Source of the DNA: JBGTGG01 sp964398945
GTDB lineage: Bacteria > Bacteroidota > Bacteroidia > Cytophagales > Cyclobacteriaceae
Length of the DNA: 64,000 nt
Reading direction: 5' to 3'
Assembly: GCA_964398945.1 (NCBI GenBank)
Contig: CAYNOT010000003.1
Location: forward strand, 220,540 to 284,539
Shown one piece after another: positions 35,056-44,566 of the stretch. The first letter of the stretch is position 1. Each line of letters begins with the position of its first letter. Made by a program: the position numbers and the translations under genes. The notes under the pieces were generated by a model. That model was not told the DNA's origin and searched no databases. It saw nothing but the letters and a program-made list of their open reading frames with translations.

Positions 35056-36203
35056 GGAGTACCCGATGGTTTGTTCCCTTTCTTTCTATTTCTGTTCCGG
35101 TTGTTCGGTCGCTTTTTCTTCTTTTTATTTTGCCCCTGGAATTTTTTATCCATTCTTTCCAGGTCGCTGTTCAGGGTGGCAATTGGCTCGCGTTCTTTTA
35201 CAATATCAACATCAAGGTTGGCGGGTTTTTTCCCAGCCTTGTTCAATTCGATAATCTCATTTACACGAACGACCGACAACGGATACCAATTACTATCATC
35301 GCGATAGCCAAACCACATGATCTTACGGAAGATGTCTGTTTTCTGTAAAGACGCATCCCCCTTTTCAGTGGCCAACGGCCTGTCTATTTTTGGAATGTCC
35401 TTTAATGCTTCTGTATACGTTTCCAATTCGTAGTTCAAACAACATTTCAACCTTCCACATTGCCCCGATAGCTTGCTTGGGTTCAACGAAAGGTTTTGAT
35501 AACGTGCTGCACTGGTGGAAACATTTTTAAAATCACTCAACCATGTTGAGCAACACAGTTCGCGACCACATACACCGATCCCGCCAAGGCGGCCTGCTTC
35601 CTGGCGCAACGTAATCTGTCGCATCTCCACCCTGATTTTAAATTCAATGGCCAGGATTTTTATCAACTCACGAAAATCAACACGGTCTTCTGCTGAATAG
35701 AAAAAAATTGCTTTTGAATTATCGGCCTGGTATTCAATGTCCGACAGCTTCATGGCCAATTTCATATCCCGAATGATTTCCCGGGTTCGGTACAAAGTGG
35801 GAAGCTCGCGCTTCTGCACTTCTTCGTATTTCTCAATATCTTTTTGGTGCGCGATACGATAGATTTTCTTCAACTCATTATCGTTTGCAACTTTCTTTTT
35901 TTGCATCTGGAGCCGCACCAGTTCACCCTGCATCGAGACATGCCCCAGATGGTGGCCATTCTGGATTTCCACCACGATGGCATCCCCTGTTGTCAGGTTG
36001 AGGTTATCGGTATTTCTAAAAAATTCTTTACGACCATTTTTAAAACGAACCTCCACAACATCAAATGCATCTACCATTGGCATATCCATATTGGAGAGCC
36101 AATCGAACACATTCATCTTGTTACATCCACCGGTTTGGCATGCTCCGTTATTTTTACACCCTTTCACTTGTGTTCCAGTACCTGACCCACACGCACAACC
36201 CAT
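35052..36203 (-). CDS. ricT: RicT-like PSP1-domain protein
   Basis: 383 residues. The PSP1 core lies at about residues 50-290, with FKNGRKEFFRN, FYSAEDRVDFRELIKILAIEFKIRVEMRQITLRQEAGRLGGIGVCGRELCCSTWL and KLSGQCGRLKCCLNYELETY. The Cys pairs fit the Fe-S cluster of Bacillus RicT, which helps RNase Y process mRNA. Two features are additional. The N-terminus is rich in Cys (CACGSGTGTQVKGCKNNGACQTGGC). The C-terminus is a long Lys/Arg/Asn-rich tail (KKKKKRPNNRNRNRKKGNK). Its position next to gldH is typical in Bacteroidota. Confidence 0.92.
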   Translation of the reverse strand: MGCACGSGTGTQVKGCKNNGACQTGGCNKMNVFDWLSNMDMPMVDAFDVVEVRFKNGRKEFFRNTDNLNLTTGDAIVVEIQNGHHLGHVSMQGELVRLQMQKKKVANDNELKKIYRIAHQKDIEKYEEVQKRELPTLYRTREIIRDMKLAMKLSDIEYQADNSKAIFFYSAEDRVDFRELIKILAIEFKIRVEMRQITLRQEAGRLGGIGVCGRELCCSTWLSDFKNVSTSAARYQNLSLNPSKLSGQCGRLKCCLNYELETYTEALKDIPKIDRPLATEKGDASLQKTDIFRKIMWFGYRDDSNWYPLSVVRVNEIIELNKAGKKPANLDVDIVKEREPIATLNSDLERMDKKFQGQNKKKKKRPNNRNRNRKKGNKPSGTP

Positions 36204-36221
36204 GGCAACTATAGTTTAGTA

Positions 36222-37511
36222 TTACTTCTGTCCTCTTTCCAATAAATCAAGTCCGATGTCTTTTCTGGAAAATTGGTCTTTCCAGGACACCTGTTCAATT
36301 CCCTTGTATGCCCGATCACGAGCATCTTTCAAATTTACTCCTATTCCTGTGATTGCCAAGACGCGCCCACCATCGGTTACTACCTTTTCATTTTCCGGCT
36401 TCGTGCCGGCATGGAATACAAAAGCACCGGAAACTTTATCCAACCCTTCAATTGGGTTTCCTTTCTCGTAGTCTTCCGGATATCCTCCTGAAACTTTTAC
36501 AACCGTAACAGCACACGTGTTCTCTACCTCGAGTTGGTTGGTCGATAGCTTTCCATTCGCGGTCGCCTCAAACAATTCCAACAAATCGGATTTTAACCTT
36601 GGCAAAACAACCTGTGTTTCCGGATCGCCCATGCGCACATTGTATTCGATGACAAAGGGTTTTCCTTTTACATTCATGAGCCCGATAAATAGAAAACCCT
36701 TAAAAGGAATCTGGTCCTTTTTTAATCCTTCAATAGTTGGAACCACAACCTCTTTTTCAACACGCTCCATAAATTCCTTATCGGCAAAAACCACAGGGGA
36801 AACAGCGCCCATACCACCGGTATTCAAACCAGTATCACCATCGCCAATACGTTTATAGTCTTTCGCTTCCGGCAAAATCACATAGCCATCACCATCGGTC
36901 AAAACAAAAACCGATAATTCGATTCCATCCAAATACTCCTCTACCAAAACACTGGCGCTCGCGTCACCAAATTTTTTATCGATCAACATTTCGCGAAATG
37001 AAAAATAGGCTTCTTCATACGCATGCGCGATGATCACCCCCTTGCCGGCCGCCAGTCCATCGGCCTTTAATACCACCGGTGTATCGCATTTTGAGATGTA
37101 ATGAACACCTTCCTCAAGATCATTTGCAGTAAATGTTTTGGCTTTGGCTGTGGGGATATTGTGCCGTACCATAAATTTCTTGGAGAAGTCTTTACTCCCT
37201 TCCAGTTGCGCCCCCAATTTTCCGGGGCCCACCATCAAAATATTTTTTAGTTTTTCGTCTGATTCAAAGTAATCACGGATCCCCTTCACCAAGGGTACCT
37301 CAGGCCCAACTACTACCAAATCTATCTGATGCGCTACACAAAATTCCCCGAGCTTCTCAAAATCATCAACTGCAATGGCCACATTTTTCCCGCACAGTGC
37401 AGTGCCTGCATTGCCCGGTGCAATGAAAAGGCTTTCGCATTTTTGGCTTTGCTTTATTTTCCAGGCAAAGGCATGTTCCCGCCCCCCATTTCCGATAATA
37501 AGTACCTTCAT
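36222..37511 (-). CDS. purD: Phosphoribosylamine-glycine ligase
   Basis: 429 residues from the ATG at 37511, with a TTG two codons upstream also open. It is an ATP-grasp enzyme of purine synthesis that joins glycine to phosphoribosylamine. Visible motifs: VLIIGNGGREHAFAWK at the start, VVGPEVPLVKGI, VVLKADGLAAGKGV (ATP-binding), SVLVEEYLDGIELSVF and NVRMGDPETQVVLPRL. A -7 box TATCTTTG lies 18 bp upstream. Length and motifs are normal. Confidence 0.97.
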   Translation of the reverse strand: MKVLIIGNGGREHAFAWKIKQSQKCESLFIAPGNAGTALCGKNVAIAVDDFEKLGEFCVAHQIDLVVVGPEVPLVKGIRDYFESDEKLKNILMVGPGKLGAQLEGSKDFSKKFMVRHNIPTAKAKTFTANDLEEGVHYISKCDTPVVLKADGLAAGKGVIIAHAYEEAYFSFREMLIDKKFGDASASVLVEEYLDGIELSVFVLTDGDGYVILPEAKDYKRIGDGDTGLNTGGMGAVSPVVFADKEFMERVEKEVVVPTIEGLKKDQIPFKGFLFIGLMNVKGKPFVIEYNVRMGDPETQVVLPRLKSDLLELFEATANGKLSTNQLEVENTCAVTVVKVSGGYPEDYEKGNPIEGLDKVSGAFVFHAGTKPENEKVVTDGGRVLAITGIGVNLKDARDRAYKGIEQVSWKDQFSRKDIGLDLLERGQK

Positions 37512-37528
37512 CTTCAATTAGTAAAATT

Positions 37529-37536
37529 CAAAGATA
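37529..37536 (-). promoter_or_regulatory. Candidate -7 box for purD
   Basis: On the minus strand, TATCTTTG, a full match to TAnnTTTG, 18 bp before the purD ATG. Confidence 0.45.
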
Positions 37537-37577
37537 AAGATAATGTTGTGGGGAGACATAATTAAATGCCATACAAT

Positions 37578-37602
37578 AAAAAAGGGCTGGATAACCAGCC
37601 CT
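37578..37602 (-). terminator. Intrinsic terminator after recQ
   Basis: AGGGCTGG and CCAGCCCT form an 8-bp stem with an ATAA (TTAT) loop. On the minus strand the stem is followed by a T-run. The rest of the 270-bp gap (37603-37786) shows no gene. Confidence 0.8.
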
Positions 37603-37786
37603 CTCTAAATGCAAAGACATATAATTAAATTGCGAACTATTCAGGCGCCATATACTAATTGCGTGGAAATGGTATCAGAATTTCAAATGCGTAGGCCGCG
37701 CTAAAATACAGGGCTATAAAAAGGTATTCCTTAACTTTAGCTTAGGCATGTTTACGGAGTATCAGATTTAATTATTTGTCTTTACA

Positions 37787-39982
37787 TTAATTAGCGTATT
37801 CTGATAAGAATTTGATCCGCATCAAGCGAAGTTCATCTTCTGAATAGTCTTCATTCGACTCATCATTCAGCGCATCTTCGATACTATCGGTTTCCGCATT
37901 CAGAAAATAATTGAAAATATCATCTTGCTTATTCTCATCGATGATTTCATCAATATAATAGTCAAGGTTTAACTTGGTCCCTGAAAAGCAGATATTTTCA
38001 ATCTCCGAGAGCAATTCATCGAAGGAGATTGCTTTTGCTTCCGCGATCTCATCCAAATCAACTTTCCGGTCGATCTGTTGAATAATAAATATTTTGATTT
38101 TCGATTTATTGACGGATGACTTCACCACCACATCGGTGGCAGTTTCGATGTCATTCTCATCAATGTATTTCTCGATCATGACCAAAAATTCCTTTCCGAA
38201 TTTGTTGACCTTGCCCATTCCCACGCCATTTACCGAAGCCAATTCATCTTTGGTGGTCGGATAGGTGGTGGCCATCTCTTCAAGGGAAGGATCCTGAAAA
38301 ATCACATACGGAGGCAAATCCTTTTCTTTGGCCATTTTTTTCCGAAGGCCCTTCAGCATATCGAAAAGTTTTTCATCGTATGCCTTAGTCAGCGGGGCCC
38401 TGTCCGGTGAATCCTCTTCTTCATCAATTGCGGTAGTGAAATCATGGTCACGTGCCAACTCGATCGGGTATGGGTTCTCCAGAAACCCCCGGCCACGTTT
38501 TGTAATCTTTAGTACGCCTATATTGTCAATGTCTTTTTCCAACAATTGGAAAATCAAGGTCTGGCGAATGACTGCTTTCCAAAAATCACCGTCTTCATCG
38601 CTTCCCTGGCCAAAAATACCTAAATCAAAATGGCTATAGCTCCTGATGTATTCATCTTCAACCCCCATCAACACATTGACAAGGTGGCTCAACTGAAAAC
38701 GTTCGGCAGTCTGTTTAACTGCTGTTAAAACTTTCAATACATATTCTTCACCATCGAAGCGTTCTCGCGGATGTACGCAATTGTCGCACATGCCACAATT
38801 GTCTTCCATGTATTCTTCGCCAAAATAATGGAGCAATTGTTTTCTTCTACACACGGGTGACTCTGCGTAGAACTCCATCTCTTGCAAAAGGATGCGCGCA
38901 TTCTCGCGCTCTTGCACGGGCTTGTCTTTATTGAACTTTTCAAGCTTGCTCAAATCGTTGTGGCTGTAGAACATCAGGCAATGTCCTTCCAGCCCATCCC
39001 TTCCGGAACGACCGGTTTCCTGATAATATCCTTCCAGGGATTTTGGCACATCGTAGTGAATCACAAACCGTACATCGGGTTTATCGATTCCCATTCCGAA
39101 GGCGATAGTGGCTACAATAATATCAACATCTTCATTCAGGAAGCCGTCTTGATTGTTCATCCGCACATCCGGCTCCAATCCTGCATGGTAGGGAGCTGCC
39201 TTAAACCCGTTTACATTCAAGAGGTTGGCGATCTCTTCTACTTTCTTTCTGCTTAAGCAATAGATAATGCCTGACTTCCCTTTGTTTTCCTTTAAGAATT
39301 TTATGAGCTGCTTCTTGGTCTCTTTCTTCGGACGAACTTCATAATACAAGTTCTTGCGGTTAAAAGAAGACAGAAAAACATCTGCTTGTTCCATCTGGAG
39401 ATTCTTTTGAATATCCAATTGTACCTTTGGCGTTGCTGTTGCTGTGAGGGCAATTACCGGAAGGCTGCCAATATTCTGGATCATCGTTTTGATACGTCTG
39501 TATTCAGGGCGAAAGTCGTGCCCCCATTCTGAAATACAGTGTGCTTCATCGATCGCCACAAATGCTACATTGACTTTTTTTAAGAACTCAATGGTCTCTT
39601 CTTTGTTTAATGATTCAGGTGCTACATACAACAGTTTTACTTCGCCTTCAATACAGCTTTTCTTAAGCTTTGTAATTTCGCCTTTGCTCAGTGTTGAATT
39701 CAGGAAGCGTGCATTCACGCCATAGGCATTTAATTGATCTACCTGGTTTTTCATCAAGGCGATCAACGGTGATATAACAATGGCCAATCCTTCGCCCATC
39801 ATTGCGGGCAACTGATAGCATAAGGACTTTCCTGCCCCGGTCGGCATGATCACAAACGTGTTGTTACCGGATAATAAATTTCGGATTATCTCTTCTTGCG
39901 CACCTCTAAATTGACTATAGCCAAAAACTTCTTTTAGTTTTAGCTTTAGATCATCTTTCTCTTCAACCAACATCATTCCCAT
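37787..39982 (-). CDS. recQ: ATP-dependent DNA helicase RecQ
   Basis: 731 residues. Helicase motifs are clear: FGYSQFRGAQEEII (motif 0), TGAGKSLCYQLPA (I), DEAHCISEWGHDFRPEYR (II), ALTATATP (III) and QETGRSGRDG (VI). The RQC zinc module has CRRKQLLHYFGEEYMEDNCGMCDNC, and an HRDC-type domain lies around TTYPTTKDELASVNGVGMGKVNKFG. The C-terminal about 120 residues are acidic and extra to E. coli RecQ, as in other Bacteroidota. RecQ unwinds DNA in recombination and fork repair. A -7 box TAGCTTTG is upstream (40018-40025). Confidence 0.95.
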   Translation of the reverse strand: MGMMLVEEKDDLKLKLKEVFGYSQFRGAQEEIIRNLLSGNNTFVIMPTGAGKSLCYQLPAMMGEGLAIVISPLIALMKNQVDQLNAYGVNARFLNSTLSKGEITKLKKSCIEGEVKLLYVAPESLNKEETIEFLKKVNVAFVAIDEAHCISEWGHDFRPEYRRIKTMIQNIGSLPVIALTATATPKVQLDIQKNLQMEQADVFLSSFNRKNLYYEVRPKKETKKQLIKFLKENKGKSGIIYCLSRKKVEEIANLLNVNGFKAAPYHAGLEPDVRMNNQDGFLNEDVDIIVATIAFGMGIDKPDVRFVIHYDVPKSLEGYYQETGRSGRDGLEGHCLMFYSHNDLSKLEKFNKDKPVQERENARILLQEMEFYAESPVCRRKQLLHYFGEEYMEDNCGMCDNCVHPRERFDGEEYVLKVLTAVKQTAERFQLSHLVNVLMGVEDEYIRSYSHFDLGIFGQGSDEDGDFWKAVIRQTLIFQLLEKDIDNIGVLKITKRGRGFLENPYPIELARDHDFTTAIDEEEDSPDRAPLTKAYDEKLFDMLKGLRKKMAKEKDLPPYVIFQDPSLEEMATTYPTTKDELASVNGVGMGKVNKFGKEFLVMIEKYIDENDIETATDVVVKSSVNKSKIKIFIIQQIDRKVDLDEIAEAKAISFDELLSEIENICFSGTKLNLDYYIDEIIDENKQDDIFNYFLNAETDSIEDALNDESNEDYSEDELRLMRIKFLSEYAN

Positions 39983-40017
39983 CTGATAAATTGTATTTAT
40001 GATTTTTTGCTTCTTTA

Positions 40018-40025
40018 CAAAGCTA
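40018..40025 (-). promoter_or_regulatory. Candidate -7 box for recQ
   Basis: On the minus strand, TAGCTTTG, fitting TAnnTTTG, 35 bp before the recQ start. The -33 element is unclear. Confidence 0.35.
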
Positions 40026-40576
40026 CTTTTGCTCCTGCATTGAATTTAGTGAAAAATCTAAAAAAAATTGCACAGGATGGATTAATAAATTAATCCGATC
40101 CCTTTGAAACGTTGCTTTGATATTTCTGTTGCCCGGTAATAAAATAATCCGGTTTCCATCTTTTTCATTGTAAGATTTCAAACGATTGTTATGCCAGGCA
40201 CATCCCCTCTCATTCAAGTTCAAAATTTGAATCTATCAATACAGGCTTTAAACGCATGGTATCAATCCCATTTCGCGACAGCATTTACTTGACCCTGACT
40301 GGTACAGTTTCCTGCTGCCGATAATTAATTTACCCAACAGCAAGGGGAATATTCCGGTATTTTACTTGAACGGTTGGTTCCGGGAGGAGAAAAATGGCTT
40401 TTCCCGAAAAGCCTTACATTCACTTAGCGGAAAAAAATCAATCAATACCTTTCTACTTTCCATGAAAATAAAGTAAGATGTGTGTTTATTTGTGAAATGA
40501 GTGCGCTGACCTTAGCGAAAGGTTCTTTCTTAAACATTTAGTAACCTCAGAAGAGGCTTCATCCGAAATTTGATCA
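40026..40576. other. Gap of about 550 bp without a recognisable gene
   Basis: Short frames here do not look like proteins. One hairpin, GGCTTTTC-CC-GAAAAGCC, lies at 40396-40413. The rest may hold the manC promoter and eroded sequence. Confidence 0.5.
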
Positions 40577-41650
40577 ATGAACAAAGATTTATATGTGGTT
40601 TTGATGGCTGGTGGGGCCGGGGTTCGCTTTTGGCCTTTTAGCCGCAACCAAAAACCCAAGCAGTTTTTAGATGTACTGGGGACAGGCAAAACCCTCCTCC
40701 AGTCTACTTTTGAGCGTTTCCTTCCCATTTGCCTTCCTGAAAATATCTATGTTGTCACCCATGAGCAACACACCGAAATTGTAAAGGAGCAGTTGCCGCA
40801 ACTTGCCGATTCCCAAATCTTAAGGGAGCCCATGCGCAAAAATACCGCTCCATGCATTGCGTATGCCAGTTTCAAGATCGCACAGAAGAACAAGAATGCG
40901 GTCATTATTGTAAGCCCTTCTGACCATTTGATCTTAAAAGAAGATGCTTTTCTCACGGTAATTTCAAATGCTGCTGTTGAGGCTGCTGATCAAAAGAAAT
41001 TGATAACACTGGGGATTGCCCCAACCCGGCCTGAAACAGGCTACGGTTATATTCAATTCCACCAGGAAAACAGTTTTATCAAGCGTGTCAAGACCTTTAC
41101 CGAAAAGCCCGAGCTTGCGTTGGCCAAAACCTTTGTAGAGAGCGGGGATTTTGTATGGAATGGCGGAATCTTTATTTGGGGCGTGCAGGCAATCATAGAT
41201 GCCTTTGAAAAACACCTCCCGGAAATGGCCGAAGTATTTGACGAATTGATCAGTGGTGGTCCGGCCAACGAAAAGGATGCATTGGCTGCTACTTACTCCC
41301 AATGCAAAAGCATTTCTGTCGATTATGGCATTCTCGAAAAAGCCGACAATGTTTATGTCTGCCTGGGGGAATACAGCTGGTCTGATTTGGGGTCCTGGAG
41401 TTCCATCCATGAAATTTCAAAAAAGGATGAGCACGAAAATGTTATTGATGCGAATGCATTGGTTTACGACACGCAGAACTCGATCATCAAAGGCTCACCG
41501 GATAAACTTATTGTTGTGGATGGATTGGATGGCTATCTCGTTGCTGAATTCGACAATGTATTTATTGTTTGCAAAAAGGACAATGAAAGCACGTTTCGAA
41601 AATATGTAAGCGATGCAAAGACAAAGTCGAACGAGGATAAGTTTTTATAA
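40577..41650 (+). CDS. manC: Mannose-1-phosphate guanylyltransferase
   Basis: 357 residues. The nucleotidyltransferase signature MAGGAGVRFWPFSRNQKPKQFLD is at residues 10-32, with VSPSDHLI, ETGYGYIQF, FTEKPELA, WNGGIFIW and the C-terminal SVDYGILEKADNVYV and YSWSDLGSW. The enzyme makes GDP-mannose for surface polysaccharides and glycoproteins. It has only the transferase domain, lacking the isomerase (cupin) half of bifunctional AlgA/ManC. It stops 4 bp before rlmB ends on the other strand. Confidence 0.94.
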   Translation: MNKDLYVVLMAGGAGVRFWPFSRNQKPKQFLDVLGTGKTLLQSTFERFLPICLPENIYVVTHEQHTEIVKEQLPQLADSQILREPMRKNTAPCIAYASFKIAQKNKNAVIIVSPSDHLILKEDAFLTVISNAAVEAADQKKLITLGIAPTRPETGYGYIQFHQENSFIKRVKTFTEKPELALAKTFVESGDFVWNGGIFIWGVQAIIDAFEKHLPEMAEVFDELISGGPANEKDALAATYSQCKSISVDYGILEKADNVYVCLGEYSWSDLGSWSSIHEISKKDEHENVIDANALVYDTQNSIIKGSPDKLIVVDGLDGYLVAEFDNVFIVCKKDNESTFRKYVSDAKTKSNEDKFL

Positions 41651-41654
41651 ATGA

Positions 41655-42398
41655 TTATAACCCCTTCATCCGCTGCCGCAGGGTTTCATAAATCGCTACA
41701 CCAGCCGCCACCGATACATTCAACGATTCGATTTTTCCATTGATTGGGATTTTGGCCAGCACATCCGATTCACGCAGCAGGTTTTCTGAAATCCCATCTT
41801 CCTCAGAACCCATCACCAATGCAATTGGGCCTGCCAGCGGTACATCATACAATACTTGTTCTGCGTGTTCGGTGCATGCCACAATCTGGACTCCGCTGTT
41901 CTTTAACAGTGTAATCGTCTTCTTTAAATCTTTCTCACGGCAAACCGGCAAATGGTTTAACGCCCCCGCAGAAGTCTTCATGGAATCAGCATTAATTGGC
42001 GCACCCCCTTTATCAGGAATAATAATCCCGTCCAGACCCGCGCATTCCGCTGTACGAACAATAGCACCAAAATTCCGGACATCGGTTAATCGGTCGAGGA
42101 TCAAAAAGAATGGCTCCTTTCCTTCACTAAAAACCTGATCGATCAGGTTTTCCAGCGAGGCAAACGCTACCGCAGAGAAAAAACAAATGACACCCTGGTG
42201 GTTTTTGGAGGAATACTGGTTGAGCTTCTCTTTTGGAACGAACGTAAGCGGAATGTCCTTTTCCCTTGCCAAGCCAGTGAGTTCCTTAATAAGGTCCTTG
42301 TTCAGCCCCTTCTGAATGGCAATTTTATCAATACCCCTTCCCGATACGATAGCCTCCATTACTGCCCGCGTACCGTAGATGATGTCCTTCTTTTCCAT
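41655..42398 (-). CDS. rlmB: 23S rRNA (guanosine-2'-O-)-methyltransferase RlmB
   Basis: 247 residues of the SpoU/TrmH (SPOUT) family. It opens with the N-terminal substrate domain (IIYGTRAVMEAIVSGRGIDKIAIQKG). The SPOUT core has LDRLTDVRNFGAIVRTAECAGLDGIIIP, VMGSEEDGISENLLRESD and IPINGKIESLNVSVAAGVAIYE, which form the knotted SAM site. RlmB methylates G2251 of 23S rRNA in E. coli. Length and motifs are standard. Confidence 0.93.
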   Translation of the reverse strand: MEKKDIIYGTRAVMEAIVSGRGIDKIAIQKGLNKDLIKELTGLAREKDIPLTFVPKEKLNQYSSKNHQGVICFFSAVAFASLENLIDQVFSEGKEPFFLILDRLTDVRNFGAIVRTAECAGLDGIIIPDKGGAPINADSMKTSAGALNHLPVCREKDLKKTITLLKNSGVQIVACTEHAEQVLYDVPLAGPIALVMGSEEDGISENLLRESDVLAKIPINGKIESLNVSVAAGVAIYETLRQRMKGL

Positions 42399-42451
42399 GA
42401 AAAATTTTCAGCAAAGGAAGTTGATTCGCAAGGGAATAAAAAACGAACAGG

Positions 42452-43600
42452 CTAGAATCTGGCTTTCCGCCACAAATCCACAATTTCATACCATTCCCGT
42501 TGGTAATCTTTGTTGCGGACCAACACATAATTGTATGGATCAAAGACTGTAGGGGACCGCACAAATGTATAGGTCGATTCATATTGGGGGGTTTTGTACT
42601 CCCACACTTCGCGATCACTAAACTTAAAAACTGTGGTTGGAAGTCCCAGAATAACAAAAACCATCCCGCGATCTGTTTTCCAACCCTCCTTATAAGAAGT
42701 GAAGTAGCGGTTTGCCAATTCAACATTGGTAAAGTAGCTGCGCATAAAATTTTTTGCACGATCCTTATTTCCTGTTATGCCCAGGATAACTTTATCAAAT
42801 GCTTGCTTATCACCATTGGCATCAATCAACTTTTGATATTCCTGTGTTGTGCAGATGTATTGCATAGGGCCAACCAGATTTTGAACACTTCTGTATTTCG
42901 GATAATCATCCGCTAACCGAAAGGCAATACCATTCATTGTGGATGTGTCTTTTTGAATGAGGTACAATCCATCATTTTTTAATGCTACAGGTTCGTTTGC
43001 ATTCATTGTGAAAGTTGAATCCGGAACCATGCCTGCCGAAACTTGCGCGAGGCTTTCTGAAAAGGGTGGTGCCGCGGGGGGGAAATCCCGGCTATAATAG
43101 AAAACTGTAGCAATACTGCTCGAGTCGCCTTCAATCGAAATAGCTGCATCACCTATTACATAGGGCTTTAAGATTGGAGCATTGTTGGTGCTCACAGAAA
43201 AATCAGTAGGATGGTTCGGGCTTAAGTACTTATAAAAGTACCACGCTTGTTTTTCCTGAACGTTTACCACTCTGGCGATCAAAAAATTCTGAACGGAGTC
43301 TTTGGGAAGGAAAATTTGCCCGTCTTTTTTATGCACTGGAATTTGAAGTACTTTTCCGGATTCATCACGGATGGTTTGACGCGTTTCCCACACTATCCCA
43401 AACGTATTGTTTTTTTGTACGCTGTCCACAACATCCACAGCATAAAATACTTTCCATCCATCCGGTTCGCGCACAACCTTCCAATCGAATGTGAAAGGCA
43501 TAGCAGGGTTATATAAGTAATTATAGTTTACATTCTGAAGCTCCTGTGCAGTGACCGGAAGGAAGATAAAACTCAAAAAAAGTAGTTGGATGTATCGCAT
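42452..43600 (-). CDS. GWxTD-domain protein
   Basis: 382 residues from the ATG at 43600, chosen because it starts a signal peptide (MRYIQLLFLSFIFLPVTAQ); the frame runs further upstream without support. The C-terminal GWxTD domain reads SYKEGWKTDRGMVFVILGLPTTVFKFSDREVWEYK, followed by DYQREWYEIVDLWRKARF. The N-terminal half looks like a beta-rich domain. GWxTD proteins are restricted to Bacteroidota, Acidobacteria and relatives; their role in the envelope is unknown. Confidence 0.88.
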   Translation of the reverse strand: MRYIQLLFLSFIFLPVTAQELQNVNYNYLYNPAMPFTFDWKVVREPDGWKVFYAVDVVDSVQKNNTFGIVWETRQTIRDESGKVLQIPVHKKDGQIFLPKDSVQNFLIARVVNVQEKQAWYFYKYLSPNHPTDFSVSTNNAPILKPYVIGDAAISIEGDSSSIATVFYYSRDFPPAAPPFSESLAQVSAGMVPDSTFTMNANEPVALKNDGLYLIQKDTSTMNGIAFRLADDYPKYRSVQNLVGPMQYICTTQEYQKLIDANGDKQAFDKVILGITGNKDRAKNFMRSYFTNVELANRYFTSYKEGWKTDRGMVFVILGLPTTVFKFSDREVWEYKTPQYESTYTFVRSPTVFDPYNYVLVRNKDYQREWYEIVDLWRKARF

Positions 43601-43683
43601 GTGTAATAAGCTCCTTGAAAAATAAGAATGTTTAGTCAATTTGTAGTGCACAAAAGTTATTTTTGCCGCTCAAAGAGCAGTTA

Positions 43684-44460
43684 ATGAGCAAAATTTATAC
43701 CACGGAAATAACTTCTGAGGAAATCCAATCGGACAATCCCATCCACCAACGGCTTACAAAAGCCTATGTTGTGGCTGAAGAATTTGTTTCTGGCAATTTA
43801 CTGGAAATTGGCTGCGGGGAAGGGCGCGGGTTTAGTTATTTGAAACCCTTTATTTCGGAATACACTGCCGTTGATAAAATTGAATCAGCAATCCTAAAAC
43901 TTCAGGAAAAACACCCGGAAGGAAAATTCATCCGCATGGACATCCCCCCTCTTCATCATCTTGAGGACAATACTTATGATAGCATTGTCAGCTTTCAGGT
44001 GATTGAACACATTGAGGATGATGAATTTTTCCTAAAGGAAATATACCGTGTATTAAAACCTGGTGGCATCGCATTGCTCACCACACCCAACCGCAAAATG
44101 TCGCTTTCGCGGAATCCGTGGCACATCCGTGAATATCTCCCAAAGGAGCTAGAAAAATTAGCAGCCAATTTTTTTCCCAATGTGGAAATGAAGGGCATTA
44201 CCGGCAACGAAAAAGTAATGACCTACTATGAGCAAAATAAAAAGTCGGTTGAGCGCATTACACGTTGGGACTTCATGAATTTACAGTATCGCCTGCCTTC
44301 CGCTTTGTTACGGATTCCTTACGAAATATTGAATCGGCTCAACCGCAACAAACTACAGCAAAGTGATGATGCGCTTGTAAAAAGTATCCATCACAGCGAC
44401 TATATCGTAGTGGACAATGCGGAAAACGCCCTTGATCTGCTGCTAATCGTGCGGAAATAG
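43684..44460 (+). CDS. Class I SAM-dependent methyltransferase
   Basis: 258 residues from the ATG at 43684 (an upstream TTG is open but adds only MPLKEQL). The SAM motif LLEIGCGEGRGFSYLKP and post-motif FQVIEHIEDDEFFLKEIYRVLKPGGIALLTTPNRKMSLSRNPWHIREY are typical of methyltransferase_11 proteins, often acting on lipid-linked or sugar substrates. No substrate is evident. It is divergent from the GWxTD gene. Confidence 0.9.
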   Translation: MSKIYTTEITSEEIQSDNPIHQRLTKAYVVAEEFVSGNLLEIGCGEGRGFSYLKPFISEYTAVDKIESAILKLQEKHPEGKFIRMDIPPLHHLEDNTYDSIVSFQVIEHIEDDEFFLKEIYRVLKPGGIALLTTPNRKMSLSRNPWHIREYLPKELEKLAANFFPNVEMKGITGNEKVMTYYEQNKKSVERITRWDFMNLQYRLPSALLRIPYEILNRLNRNKLQQSDDALVKSIHHSDYIVVDNAENALDLLLIVRK

Positions 44461-44530
44461 GCATTCCAAATAGTATTCCGCTACGTGAGTTTTTACAGCA
44501 TTTAGCCATTTTCAGGTGATTAGTATTTAA

Positions 44531-44538
44531 TAACTTTG
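44531..44538 (+). promoter_or_regulatory. Candidate -7 box for the TPR gene
   Basis: TAACTTTG fits TAnnTTTG, 28 bp before the ATG of the giant TPR gene. Confidence 0.4.
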
Positions 44539-44566
44539 CCATAGATCAAATTCTATCCCTATTACA

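Noticed and set aside
40023..40223. 66-codon minus frame in the recQ-manC gap
   Set aside because: Composition and sequence do not look like a protein, and it has no promoter or neighbours supporting it.
42328..42759. 143-codon minus frame overlapping rlmB and the GWxTD gene
   Set aside because: It overlaps both real genes in another frame.
43640..43665. TTTG and TATTTTTG as a promoter of the methyltransferase gene
   Set aside because: The spacing between the two boxes is 14 bp instead of about 19, so only the -7 box might be real.
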